From assembly GCF_000165425.1 (NCBI RefSeq), contig NW_001799011.1, positions 187,933 to 251,932 on the forward strand: a stretch of 64,000 nt of DNA, in the 5' to 3' direction. The stretch comes from Paramecium tetraurelia. Its lineage: Eukaryota > Ciliophora > Oligohymenophorea > Peniculida > Parameciidae. A model generated the notes under the pieces. It was given only the letters and a program-made list of their open reading frames with translations. It had not been told where the DNA came from and did no database searches. Below are positions 48,504 through 60,440 of the stretch, piece after piece (the stretch's first letter is position 1; every line of letters starts with the position of its first letter). Both the position numbers and the translations under genes were made by a program.

Positions 48504-49594
48504 TCACTTTTATCCCTGCATCCATGATGGCATCAAATTTTTTAATGGTTATCTTCCAAAGATATTCTCTTCTTCTGGTGTAAACTACCACAGTAGATTT
48601 GGCACTTCCTCATTTTTTATTTCCCTCAAATCATTAAAAAATGGATGCATTAAAGCCATAAATGGTTTAATTCTTTACTACGGTTAATATCTATTGTAAT
48701 AAAATTGCATCATTACGTAATCATCTTTTTAATCAAATCAACAAATTATGGGTCCGGCTTATATTTAAGAAAAACTTTTGACCACGGATGTCCTTTAACT
48801 TAAGGGAATTTAAAATCTGTATTAGAGACATTGAATTCAGCAATATCAGCTGCTGTAGGTGTCCCCAAAACCTTCATTATCTCAACTAATTGATCTACTG
48901 AACTTTCTCCTGGAAACAGTGGCTCCAGGAGAATAAGCTCAGCGAAAACACAACCCAAAGACCATATATCAATGTTTGTTGAATAATCAGTGGCTCCAAA
49001 TATGAGTTCAGGAGCGCGATAATTTCTGGAACATAAATAAGAAGTGTTAATTTATCCTCCTGAAATGATCTTGGATGAACCGAAATCGCAATATTTAACT
49101 GTCATTCTATCTATGAGAATATTCTATGGTTTAATATCCCGATGAGCCATTCCTTTTCCATGAATAAATGCTAATCCTCGAAGTAACTAATAAGTTATGC
49201 ATTATAATTCAATTTATGCTAATTGTTTCTTTTGTTTCTTCAAATTCTTGATATAATCTGATAAATTCTCAGGAATGAACTCCATAACGAAATTTATAAA
49301 AACTTCCTCACTTAATTCATATTTAAAATACGTTATACTTTTAACCAACTACATAAAAGGCGTCTTTGAGAGGTATAATATTTGGGTGATCTCCAAGCAA
49401 CTTCAAGTTTGCAAGTTCTCTATTTTTATATTTCTTGTCAAGGGGTGCCTTTTTAATTGCAACTCTTTCACCAGACTCCTAAACCGTTGCTACAAAACTA
49501 ATATTAATATTAAGATTTTATACACTACAGCAAAGGCTCCTTCTCCAATCCTTTTTTCTACAGCATAGCTTGAAAGACTCTCGTTATTTTTCAT
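48504..49594 (-). CDS. GSK3/shaggy-type protein kinase
   Basis: A 336-residue CMGC kinase, intact after three introns (26 nt GTA...TAG, 28 nt GTA...AAG, 26 nt GTA...TAG). Motifs in order: [40 protein letters not shown] (catalytic Lys), [96 protein letters not shown] and the C-terminal HPFFNDLRE. The [12 protein letters not shown] and [15 protein letters not shown] blocks are diagnostic of GSK3; the regulatory tyrosine is kept as RNY-R. It lies wholly between the inverted-repeat arms. Confidence 0.92.
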
Positions 49595-50867
49595 ATAATT
49601 TATATTAAAGGAAAAAGAGAATTTAATAAATATAAATCGCTATTATTATACTATGCTATTATTGTTGAACATTATAAATACTTCTTTTTGGATGAAACCA
49701 CAACTAAAGAAACAGATCAATAAAATATTTGAAATTGAAGGGATATTTACTTGAATGAATGGAAGAAGAAAAATTATAATTGAATTATAGGGTTGTTTTA
49801 TATTTAATTACGGTCAATAAATGAAAAAATCAAGGTTTTAGACTTAATAATTAAATAATATGTAAGCTAGATTAGTAATTAATATTATATCCAGCATATA
49901 TAATTCACTTTCGATCCGAAATATTTTACACATTATATTAATTTTTATTATGAGATATTATTAAGAATTAATAAAAGAACAATTTCTCCTTCTTAATTAA
50001 TTTAGTATTATTAATGCGCTGCTGCTAAAGGCTTAAGAAAAGAACCCGGTTTTACTCAATAAAACCATAAATTAATTATTATAGTCTAATTCAAAACTTT
50101 ATGGTATTGAAGTAAGACCGTTGTAATTTATTACAGAGAAAGTTGAAAAATAGTTACGAAGGGTTTCAAGATAGTTGAATTTAACTTAATGGAAGTATTA
50201 TAGTTACTAAAGAAGCAAATGAAACTCAGGAAATCTTATAATTTGAGAAAAATTTCATGATATCATAAGTAAAAATAGGAAAAGTCTAATACGCTAAGAA
50301 TATAGAGCTATTCTCTAAACTTATTAAATGACACAGAAAAATTTTAGATGTACTTGGCCGTAATTAGAATTTTAAATAATAATATTTTATTTAGTCGATT
50401 TCTTTCAGCGTTCTTTTCATATATTGTTATATAATCAAAATAAACAATATTTATTTTTCTTTTCATATGATTTCATTAAAATGGTTAGAAATAATGAAAA
50501 AAACCAACTAAGAATAAAAATAATTATCAATAATGTAATATAAAAATGTTAAAAGAATCTTTTGGATTATAGAATGAATTTTTTATAAACAAGAAGTATA
50601 AAAGAACAATGAAAATTAAATATTAGTATATTTTAAAAATAGAATAATTTTAATCAGATGTATTAAGACTATCTGGAATGATATAATTTTTTTTCAAAAC
50701 ATCAAATAATAAATAATTAAATGATCTTTATTGAATAAGAAATATTTAGGAATTGCTAAAAAATGTTCTAGATATCTTTTCCATAAGAATTAATGTGATG
50801 AGAAATATGTAATAATTACAATTAATTTTCATATTCAATAATTAAACGCTTTAAATAACTAAATTAA
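49595..50867. other. gene-poor region between the repeat arms
   Basis: About 1.27 kb with no gene I can support, unusually long for this window. Weak open stretches at about 50,010-50,340 (MVLKQDRCNLLQRKLKN) are interrupted by TGA in all frames. It may hold decayed coding sequence. Confidence 0.5.
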
Positions 50868-51650
50868 AATATGAGTTAAGGATCATAAAAGTAAAGAACT
50901 TCATCTCCTTAATTTGGAGTAAAAGTTACATAAAGGGAAAGCAGCGTAACCAATGAAAAGACGAAACCAAATACAAAGCTTTTTTGAAAAATATTCATAC
51001 CTTTTAGGTAATTGGTGAATTAGGATTTATGTATGTTTATACTCATTTTCTATATTTCACCATCAAATAAAAAACTTAGTACTGTTCATTAAACGATCAA
51101 GAAGATATTGCAAGTCATAATTCTTTAGGATCATATTTACATGAATTTAATGATGTCTTTAAAGGTTGGGGTATTATAAATGCTAAATTAATCTTTAACA
51201 TTCAAGGAAGAATTCCATAATGTCCAGAAAACTATAATTATTTTTTTAGTGAATTTTAAACTGAAATGTGTTTAACCAATATACAATCAAGGTAATATAT
51301 TGGCTAATCTATAGGATGTTACTGTTGTTTCGGCTACAATTGATAGATTATGTAAAGAAAGAAATGGGAAATTTTAAGTTTATATATCACCATAATCACA
51401 ATCTCATTTGATAAATTGAATTTTAGATGAGAAGAAGGAAGCGTCAAATGGGTATTAGAAGTTGGTAAAAAGTAAGGATTTTTTACAAACGCTTGTTACC
51501 ATACAGAGGAATTGAAAATACAAAAGATAATTAGGATACTCTCTTTACTAATTGTGAAAATATAAAATATAAGATCATCGCGTAGTTTCAAGCGAGGAAA
51601 ACAACAAAAGAGAAATCTTAAATAATTGACCTCTTTTGTAGCAGTTACTC
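50868..51650 (+). pseudogene. worn or unresolved membrane-protein gene
   Basis: The region starts MSQGSQKQRTSSPQFGVKVT. A hydrophobic helix follows (GELGFMYVYTHFLYFTI), then an ectodomain-like part (DIASHNSLGSYLHEF; LIFNIQGRIPQCPENYNYFF; GQSIGCYCCFGYN). After a TGA the same frame continues with a second helix (WEILSLYITIITISF), and a basic tail in another frame (MRRRKRQMGIRSWQKVRIF). The N-terminal part joins the rest only through a non-standard splice or a T-run shift near 50,984. GCYCCFGYN is reminiscent of GCDCSQGFN in the gene at 45,832, so it may be a decayed relative. Confidence 0.35.
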
Positions 51651-51777
51651 ATATATTTAAAGACTTTCATATATATAAGGGGGGAATTTATCCCTTAATT
51701 AAATATTAATAATAATTATTTTTTTCAAATTATTTTTTAATTTATATCAAACAAAATCAAATTAGAGTTTAATGATT

Positions 51778-53029
51778 TCTTACATTACAATTTGATTGTA
51801 ATAATTTTTTAATTCTTATTTCACATTAGATTTGATTGTATTAATAAAGGTTTGAAAATTATTGAATGAGTAATTTGATGCCTAGATCTTCAATTCTTAA
51901 ATGAATATATGTTGCGCCTTCTATTCTTCATATTAAATATCAAATTTATAATTTGTTTCAATATTTGTTTTAATCTGAGTGTTTATTTAATTAATATTTT
52001 TATATTCTTCCAAAAGAAGACTTAATTGATTTTTCAAAATTAATTTATTCGTATTATTAATATCCTTAAGGATTGCGTTAAATTTAGAATCGAATTCATT
52101 ATCCCAAGATTCAAAAAAGGCTCTGAGCTGATTCCAAATTATTTTGATCATTTATTACTTTATAATTTATTCAACAACATTGTATATCTATAATTCATCT
52201 TAAGTTAATGTAGAAATGTCTAAAAATTGCTCAGTATCTGAAACAGTGTCATCCATAATGCATGTAATGTATTTTAATTTACAAGTAATGCTCTGCGAAT
52301 TTTAAATTTTCTAAAAAGTTTTCGATTAGAAATTACATTCGATATCTTTTAGATAACATACCATATTCTTCTCCTTCTTAATATTTAACAAGTTAAGTGT
52401 TTAAATCGTTTGAGTTGATTGATAAATTAATTGATCCTTTTTTTAGTTTCTGCTATTTTTAATCAACACAACTAAAATAAAATTATTAAATACCCATTAA
52501 TTAATTGATTAAAAAATTCTATTATTTTTATTAAATCATCTTCTTTTTCATTATTTTTATATTCATTCAATAGATTATAAATTAAGATTAATAATTAACA
52601 CTTTTAATCTTAATATGCTTAAATAATTTAAATTAAACATTCAATTATCTATTGAACATCTTGTTAGTAATTTATTTAATATTCACAATCATCAATAAGT
52701 CTATAATTAATAAAATATACTTATTGTATTGTAAATTTAGTTTATATGATGGTTAATTTATTATTTTTATCATTTTTTAATTTAATAACAATGTTTTAAG
52801 GTATTAATTATCCATGTGATATTTTACATTAATGTAATTATTAAAGTTGTTTTAAGATTTCCAATATAATAATTAAAAGCTAACCTTTATAGATCTTGAT
52901 GAAATTGTAATTCTAAATAATACATTCAATTTACCAATGACTCAATTAATTACCCTAAGCTAAAACATTCAGACTAATAAAATTTATATTCAAGAAGATC
53001 TTTAGACTAAGTAGTTGTTTAATAATCAT
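51778..53029 (-). pseudogene. kinase-like/coiled protein, right copy (degraded)
   Basis: This is the second copy of the coding region in the left arm. The ATG at 53,029 is kept but a base is missing a few codons later (KQL for KQH), so the frame shifts. Long parts of the downstream frame remain readable (EEYKNINQINTQIKTNIETN), with other small indels, for example near 52,250-52,290. It is more damaged than the left copy and is probably a decaying duplicate. Confidence 0.6.
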
Positions 53030-53119
53030 TTTTTTCAAACTGCATTATTCTTTCATAATAATCATCCTCTCTATTCACTTTTTATGCAATTTCATACTAA
53101 TTCTACCATCCTTTCATTT
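51778..53119 (-). repeat. right arm of the 1.34-kb inverted repeat
   Basis: This is the reverse-complement partner of 44,430-45,765. Long identical blocks include the 'AGTCTTCTTTTGGAAGAATA' region and the 'TCAAGATCTATAAAGGTTAG' region, separated by scattered differences. About 6.0 kb lies between the two inner ends. Confidence 0.95.
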
Positions 53120-53179
53120 TTTTGTATAAATATAAACTGATTTTATTTTGAAATATTAATTTAATAGAATTAGAACTAA

Positions 53180-54590
53180 ATGCAAGGCTTATAGACCATC
53201 TACAAGTTTACTTATCCAAAGAAATAACCTCTCCCGGAAGTACACTTTATTTGTAAAAGAGAAGATGAAAATTGTTTTTTTTATCAACTTGAAGCATCAA
53301 ACTATATTTCCCTTGATGTACTCCTAAAAGCTTATGTAAAAATTTTATTTAACATAGTTAACTCAAATTATACGATTGAGTATTGGCTAATGTTTAATAT
53401 TGATAAAATTAATTTATGAAAAGGTTATTGAAGTTTATAGAAAGGAAGGAAAAACATTACCTAAAATAACATTGGAAAACATATGGATTTATACTGATAA
53501 TGGATTTAGTGGAGAAATTAGACCATAAAAATCAATGAAGATTATATTTTTGAATTATTAAGATGAAAATGTAAGTATAGAAGAAAATTTGAATCAACTT
53601 TAATTTATCAATCGTAAAATAAAAACAATTTGTGCTAAGACTGAATTTAAAATAAGGGCGATTGATGGTAAAAATAGCCATCTAATATAATAAATAACTA
53701 ATGTTATTGATGATATGTTTTATGACATAGAAATGTGTTTGTACTAAAGTCCAAAAGAAATTAAAGATAGAATCAAAAAATACGTAAATGAAGACACTTA
53801 GGAAACTGATTATGAATATTTGCAAGTTGATGAAGTTTCATATATTCAAAAGAATTTTGAGAATGTAATTAAAAAATTAAATGAAATATTCAAAGTGGAT
53901 TGCTAAAATGAATTGCAATTACATAGAAAATTGTTAACTTGGTAATAAACATTATTTGATGAATTTATTGAAACAACTTGGGATAGATAAGGTTATGAAA
54001 TAATAATGAGGATTTTAGATAATTTTGAAGATAAGATTAAAAATGACGAAAATATGACAACTGAAATTTTTCATAAATTCTTTAGAAAGTTAGAAGAATA
54101 AGGATTTTTGAATTTTAATTCAAAAAAATTACTTACATCCTCAGAAATAAAATTTAATCGTGAATTAACTTTATCATTGCAAAACGAAAAGAGTAATCGG
54201 GAGAAATAAGAAAAGGATAAGGATGTTTTAGTAGGGGGTATTGAATAGATGTTTGCAGAACGAGTGTTGGAGGAGAAAGAAGACGCTAATGATTTTGCAC
54301 AGTTTAAATTAAAAAAACCCATAAGGGATAAAAATTTAATAATATTGAAAGATTTTTATAAATAAAATGCTCAAAATAGATATAAGTTGTTTGATAGGTT
54401 TTATTACACTATTAATTTTGAAGAAAAATGGACAAATTATATAAAAGTTGAAGTTTTACCAAGAGAAAAAAAAACAATTCAAGTCGATGACGAATAGTTA
54501 GATAAAACCTTAACTCCCTTATTTGAGAAACTATTAAGAGAGAATAAAATTGGCAGAAATAACCAAGAAGAAAAACCGAAGTATATTTGA
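53180..54590 (+). CDS. divergent kinase-like protein
   Basis: A 462-residue protein with one 22-nt intron. Residues 1-60 (MQGLQTIYKFTYPKKQPLPE; FFYQLEASNYISLDVLLKAY) and 60-140 (LTQIIRLSIGQCLILIKLIY; LPKITLENIWIYTDNG; MKIIFLNYQ) follow the order of a kinase hinge, helix E, catalytic loop and beta strands. The loop reads LPKITLENI instead of HRDLxxxNI and there is no DFG, so activity is unlikely. The rest is helical and charged (FENVIKKLNEIFKVDCQNEL; EIIMRILDNFEDKIKNDENM). It lies 60 bp outside the right repeat arm and appears related to the arm-encoded protein. Confidence 0.6.
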
Positions 54591-54721
54591 TTATTTTATT
54601 ATTACAAAATTAATGCGATCGAAATTTATGATTTTATGTTGTGATCATAAATTTTACATCCAAATATATATTTTTAGGGTTATATAAGGATTATATAATA
54701 TTTTTAATAACATAATCAAAA

Positions 54722-55231
54722 ATGGGAAATGGTCAAGGAATGGAGGAGTAGATGGGTACATTCTAACCTCAAGAGATTAAAAGACTTTACAAGAGATTTC
54801 AATTCTTAGATAAAGATGGTTCTGGTTAGTTAGAACCATCTGAATTGTTTGATGTTCCTGAGCTATCACAAAATCCATTAGTGAAAAGAGTGTTTCAAAT
54901 ATTTGATAAGGATAATGATGGTAAGATAAGTTTTGCTGAATTTATCACTGGACTGTCCAGCTTGTATGGTAATGATGAAGAGGAGAAGTTAAAATTTATG
55001 TTTAAAATTTATGATATAGATTAAGATGGATTTATTACAAACGGAGAGTTATTCAAAGTGCTTTAAATGATGGTTGGAAATAATTTAACTGATGTTCAAT
55101 TACAACAATTAGTCGATAGAACTATAATCAAAGCAGATGAAGACTTTGATTCTAAGATTTCCTTTGCAGAATTTAAGAAAATGGTTAAAGACTTAGATGT
55201 TGCTTCTAAACTCTAAATGTAAGGAGTTTGA
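54722..55231 (+). CDS. calcineurin B-like Ca2+-binding subunit
   Basis: A 169-residue intronless gene. The start MGNGQGM fits N-myristoylation. Four EF-hands are visible: [39 protein letters not shown] and the last ([14 protein letters not shown]). The [19 protein letters not shown] linker and the [16 protein letters not shown] segment are typical of calcineurin B, the regulatory subunit of the Ca2+/calmodulin-dependent phosphatase. Length and layout match. Other four-EF-hand proteins such as CHP are the main alternative. Confidence 0.9.
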
Positions 55232-55486
55232 TCGATATATATACAAAATATATTACATTCAATATAATAATCCTCATTCAAGATCAGATGGACAAAATAT
55301 ATGATAAACTATTATGCAACTTACTTTAAGATGCAAATCATCTTTAAGTCAAATAAGTCTTTCTGTAATATCGTTTGTTAAAGCCCTATAATAGTAGTGA
55401 AAGTTTTAAGTTAAAAATCATACGTGAATTTTTTTATTTCATAATAAGGAAATTTCTAAAGATCAAAGTTTTACAAATCTTCTGTA

Positions 55487-55969
55487 ATGAGTAATCCAAA
55501 TCATACAAGAAAATACAAGATTTTACCAATTGAGAATAATACTTAATTATAATTTATTATCCTAAAAAAAGAAAAAAGAATAGTTTTCTAAGAATTTAAT
55601 TTATTTCTTAATTTGATTACGATTTTCATTTCATAAATTAAGTTCCCTTAAAACATATTATTTATTTAAGAAATGATAAGAATATCGACTTGCAAAGGCG
55701 ATTAAAGCATTGATCAAGATAATGAAATCAATTGGTGTTTTGAGTAACTGTAAACAGAAGTTAGTGCTAAAAGACATGAAACTAAAATAAGAACAGATAA
55801 AAATAACAATGAAATCAATGGTTAGAACAAAAAATTCTCAATAACCTTTAGAGACGAGATTTTTCCAAAAGAAGGTCTTGCAGATGTTTAAATAGTTGAA
55901 AATTGGAAAATTTATAATGTAAATTAAGAGAGAACAGCAGCAAATGATTGTTCGTGTTAAATCTCATGA
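55487..55969 (+). CDS. hypothetical protein
   Basis: A 160-residue intronless frame starting MSNPNHTRKYKILPIENNTQ. A hydrophobic stretch (FNLFLNLITIFISQIKF) lies at residues 38-55 and may be an unrecognised intron or a membrane segment. The C-terminal 90 residues look folded (NEINWCFEQLQTEVSAKRHE; KKFSITFRDEIFPKEGLADV; QIVENWKIYNV) and end CSCQIS. No family is recognised. Confidence 0.5.
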
Positions 55970-56242
55970 ATCCTATTTATTTATTGATTTTAAATTTGAA
56001 TCTAAACTTATTTCATTTCTCTTTCAAATTAGGTAGAATTAGGTGTTTTTGTCATTTTTTTAAACTTACTAAACCTTACTATTTTTTAATACTGTGCCTT
56101 TTTCTAAAAATAGTGATTGAACTGTATGAATATTCAATCGATGATAGTTTAAGATTATAAAATATATACCCTTCAACGATAAAAAATATAAATTATCTAC
56201 TCTTCAAAACACACAAATAATTAATGATCATAACATTATATT

Positions 56243-59200
56243 TCATTTTTTGTTAATAGTTAAAATACTAGCCCGAACTTATTTCATCTGACGAAGCTAA
56301 CTAATTTCGTTAGCTATAAAACTCTTTTTAGGACCTTTATTTCCAGGAACTTCTAGTTTTGTTGGGTCTTTAATAGATTATCTTGGTAGTATAGGTTTTA
56401 ACACTGATTGTCTTTAGGCTTCTTTTGGAGGTGGTTTAGGTCCTTCATCTGCTCTTCTTGCTGTTAATGGTGTACTTTTCAACATTTATCTTTTTTTTAG
56501 TGCTTCTTATCTTTTTGCTCTTTCTTCCCTTTATAATTTCTCAAATTTTTATCTTAAAATCTGTCTGAATATTTTTAAAATTTTATCACCAAATTTATCT
56601 GAAGGGTCTTTTGGATTTTCACCATAAAATTAAGCACATTGTTTGTATTCTTCCTCTAAAAGATTAATCCTCTTGTCTAGTTCCTCAATGTCCTTTGTAA
56701 TAGATTCATACCCATCCTTGAATTTTTATTATACTAAATCCTATTGATCATCTGTTTATGATTCCATAGCCTTTTTTATAAAACTACAACCTTTTTTGAT
56801 GTCTCCCAAATCAACCACTAATTAATGGACTGGTACTCTCTAAAGAACTTCAAATGCTTTCATTTCTAACTTTCAATTACATAATTACTTTCTTCAGAAA
56901 TAATTTCTCCTCCTATTATTTACTCTGTTTTTTCGATTATGTACAACAATAAATTATTATTTAGATTATCTGATGTTTTGACTTCAGCACAAATGTCAAG
57001 AGCCTCTATTTTGAAACCCAAAGCTGTGCCTCTAGGAGTCTTAGCTACATTTTAACAATGTATTTGTACCATTTAAAAAGTTTCCAATATTCAACGTTAT
57101 CAATAATATCTTTTATAATCCTTATAAATTTCTTATTTCTTAAAATCTTGAAGTTAAAATGGTCATTTTATCAATTAAATCTTATCTATAATCATCATAA
57201 ACTGATTTAAATTTTAATGATCTAATTCTAAATTAAAATCCATTCACTTATCTAATGCTGTCAATAAAAGTTTCAACAACTCCTAGCAATTCCCTTTGAC
57301 CTTAGAATTCACTGATCTAAAATTAATTACAAAATTCTTACAGTCTTGATTTCTTCATCAGTGGGGATTATGGTATCAAGAGAATCTATTGCAGAATCAG
57401 TCAGTATATTTAAATCAATTGATAATAGAGATTTCATAATCAAAACATTTGGTATCTTAATTTTTCCTAAGACTAATTCAATATTTTTGGATCTGTCTGT
57501 TGCGATTAATTGTATTTTAGTTTACACGACTTTCTTAACAATCTAATTTTCACTATTTTGGGTTTAAGAAGATGAAGCAGATTAAATCTTATAAAAGTAT
57601 GTTTCTAGGTATTTTGTATCTATGTCATAGGATTCCTAATAAATCTATTCATATATTGTATTTTTCATATTCTAAGGTTATATCAAAATCCAATTTAAAG
57701 GTTTAGTAGGAACAGATGGAATAAGTTCTTTTTTATTGAAAGGAAATGGAGAATCTGATGGTTTTGGAGCTTATTAAGCACCTTTTAGAGGAGGTGGCGG
57801 GGGTGGAGGAGGACCACCGCTTTTTAAACTTGGAGGTGGTGGTGGTGGAGGAGGAGGAGGAGAAGCTACATTTATTTTAATTGGTTCAGCAGGTGGAATA
57901 AGTTATTTATCCTTCTGTTCTTAAGCGGTTACCTAAGTAGAAGGATTAGGTGGAAATTCAAAAGTAGTTTAAACTTCTTTAGTTACATAGATTTTTTGAA
58001 TAGTTTATGATTCAGAGTGGATCATTTACTTTTTTTCAATTATAATTTCATTCTTTTGTTCTATTTGTTTATTTTAATTATTATTAGCATTTAATTAGTT
58101 CTAATTATCTTAATCTAATATATCCTTTTGAGGTATTTAATTTTATTCTGATTTATCAGTTTATTTTTCTTATTTTTCAGATTAAGAATCTTCTTTGGAT
58201 TTTGTTTCTGGTAAAATTACTTAGGTATCTTTATCAGTATTCAAAATAGCTGTTTAAGACATCTGTGTTTCAGTTTATTGTTCATCAACTTTATCTGAAA
58301 TAGGCATTGAGGCATATTGGTCAATATATCGTTGTAATAAATCAATTTATTATTTCTAGGTTTGAACTTTTGTTCTTTCCATTTCAATTTAATTTATTAG
58401 CTAATTTTCAACGAAATTCGAGTTTTAAACTTAGTCTTTCAATAAAGTCAACTCATCTGTTAATGAATTGATTTACAATGAATGTTATTGTTTAAGAAAC
58501 TCGATTTATTCTTATACTAAATTGTTAATTTAATCTTAATTTTGACTTGTTGAAAGATATATCAGTTTTTCATTTTATTCTTCAAGTTTTTTAGTTTTAT
58601 CCTGTTCATCAATCAATTTGAGTTATAATTCTCGGCATTATTTTTCCATCTCTTCATATTTAGAAAATAGAATTTAATGTTTTTCTTCTAATGCATTGTA
58701 TTCTTATTGTAAATTAGCATTAGCATATTTGATCATATTGCCTTAATTTCTAAATTAATCATTATTCTTTATTTTTGAAAAGCTGACCAGTCTGTTATCA
58801 TTGTCTTCTTCCTCTTCTTCATCAACTTCAGCCAAAGTTTACATTTCATTAAAGACATCATTTGGATTAGAAATAATTTCGGTTTGTTCCATTTCATCAT
58901 TTTCAATTTAGATTAAGATTGAATCAATGTTTAAAATACCGTCCATGAGTTCAAAAATTTGAACTTTCAAAATGCTAAATAATTTAATATCATGCTATTC
59001 AAAATAGAAGCAATTCTCAAATTTAATTCTCCCAGTTTCTTCAAGATCAAATTCAACATTAGGTTTGATAGAATCTTTGGGAGGCTTTTCTGTAATGGTT
59101 TTGAATCTCGACATTGAAAAAAATTCATTATCTTGATTTAATTTTTCAACAAGGGGATGTTAGAATTGAGCCAATTTTTACCTTACGCCTTAATAAGTGC

Positions 59201-60268
59201 ATTCTTCAATTTAATAATAATCTTTAACAATTCTAATTTTCACTTATTGAAATATTTCATCAATCCTCTTCCCATTTATGACTGTTTCCAATAATTCTTT
59301 ATTTAATGCATCAGATTCAGGTTTCTCAACTGAAAATAAAAAGTTAAACAAAAATTAAAGCAGATGATAAATGATAATTAAATTCTTCGTATAGTAAATA
59401 CTTCGGATTATTACATCAAATCTATAGTTTAATACATTTAAGTTACTTAGTTTATAATCTGTGATTATTTTAAAACTCAGTCATGGCATCAAGGATGTTA
59501 TCCAAACATTCAGGTTACCAACATAAGCCAGACTTACCCCCTAATACTTATAGCATCAATCCTGTAATTTCTGGTTCTACAGGATGAAATGTACTAAACA
59601 TGATTTAGAAGAAATTAGATGTGTCACACAATAATTAGACACCTATTGAATAATAATTGGCATATCAAGAATACCTGATTCATGGTGTAACAGCTTTTCA
59701 AATATTTTGATAATAACAATTTAATCTCTAAAATTTTTGGAATTTCTGGATAACAATTCCTAAGTTTTCAGTTCTACCACTAATTTTGTAATGAGATCCA
59801 CTTTGGCTATCAAAGTTACTTTATGTTCAAGAAGTTCATCATTAGTTAAGTTTCTTGACAATGCTTAAATAGTTGTATATGAGATGTACCTTCTAATGAT
59901 ATAACATCTTGTTGAGATAACACTTTCTGGATTAGCTTATCTGTTTCCTGCATAACTTTCTATTTATATTATTCTCCTTTAGTTATCTCTTACATGATTT
60001 AATCATGTTTGCAACACAACCTAAATTTGTATTTAAGAGGAATTCCTTTCAGTTTCTCCTTTTCCCTTCTTCCAATAACAATCTGTTTTAATAAAATAAT
60101 GCTTACTTTGCTCAGCCATTTTTGAAACATAGTCTCGATATCTTTTTCCCTCGGAGGCACTTTTGGAAAGTTTTGCTTTCCCTTTAACCCTTTAAAAGGA
60201 AGAAGTATTTCTTAGCCTTGGATGGTGGAGTAGCACAAAGTCTGATTAATCTCTATAGAATTTCCCAT
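56243..60268 (-). CDS. formin (FH1-FH2 actin nucleator)
   Basis: A protein of about 1,280 residues. The N-terminus starts MGNSIEINQTLCYSTIQGQE (possible myristoylation) and continues through a helical FH3/GBD-like region. A long Q/E-rich coiled coil follows (QQEYNALEEKHQILFSKYEE; QINSLTDELTLLKDQVQ). FH1 is a run of prolines (SPPPPPPPPPPSLKSGGP and more). FH2 then begins KPLNWILIQPQNM and includes NIELVLGKIKIPNVLIMKSL, then FYGENPKDPSDKFGDKILKI. The tail is basic. Introns of 24, 26, 32 and 25 nt are seen near the N-terminus; those in FH2 were not all placed. Formins nucleate and elongate actin filaments. Confidence 0.88.
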
Positions 60269-60440
60269 AATTTATTAATTGATTTTAATTAGAGTGGGAT
60301 AATGAAATTATTTAAATCTTTATTGCTGATTCTGATATTCTATTAAAAGTTGAGAGTATCTGAAATGCTTGATATACTGATTGTTTATATGATAACTTAA
60401 TTTTTATAGATAAAGTTAATTAATCAATTTACAATTTTGC

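Noticed and set aside
44430-53119. Inverted repeats as terminal repeats of a DNA transposon
   Set aside because: No transposase, integrase or target-site duplication is visible, and the interior carries an intact GSK3 and a host-like membrane-protein gene. An inverted segmental duplication fits better.
54071-54322. Minus-strand ORF of 83 codons
   Set aside because: It is the shadow of the long plus-strand gene 53,180-54,590.
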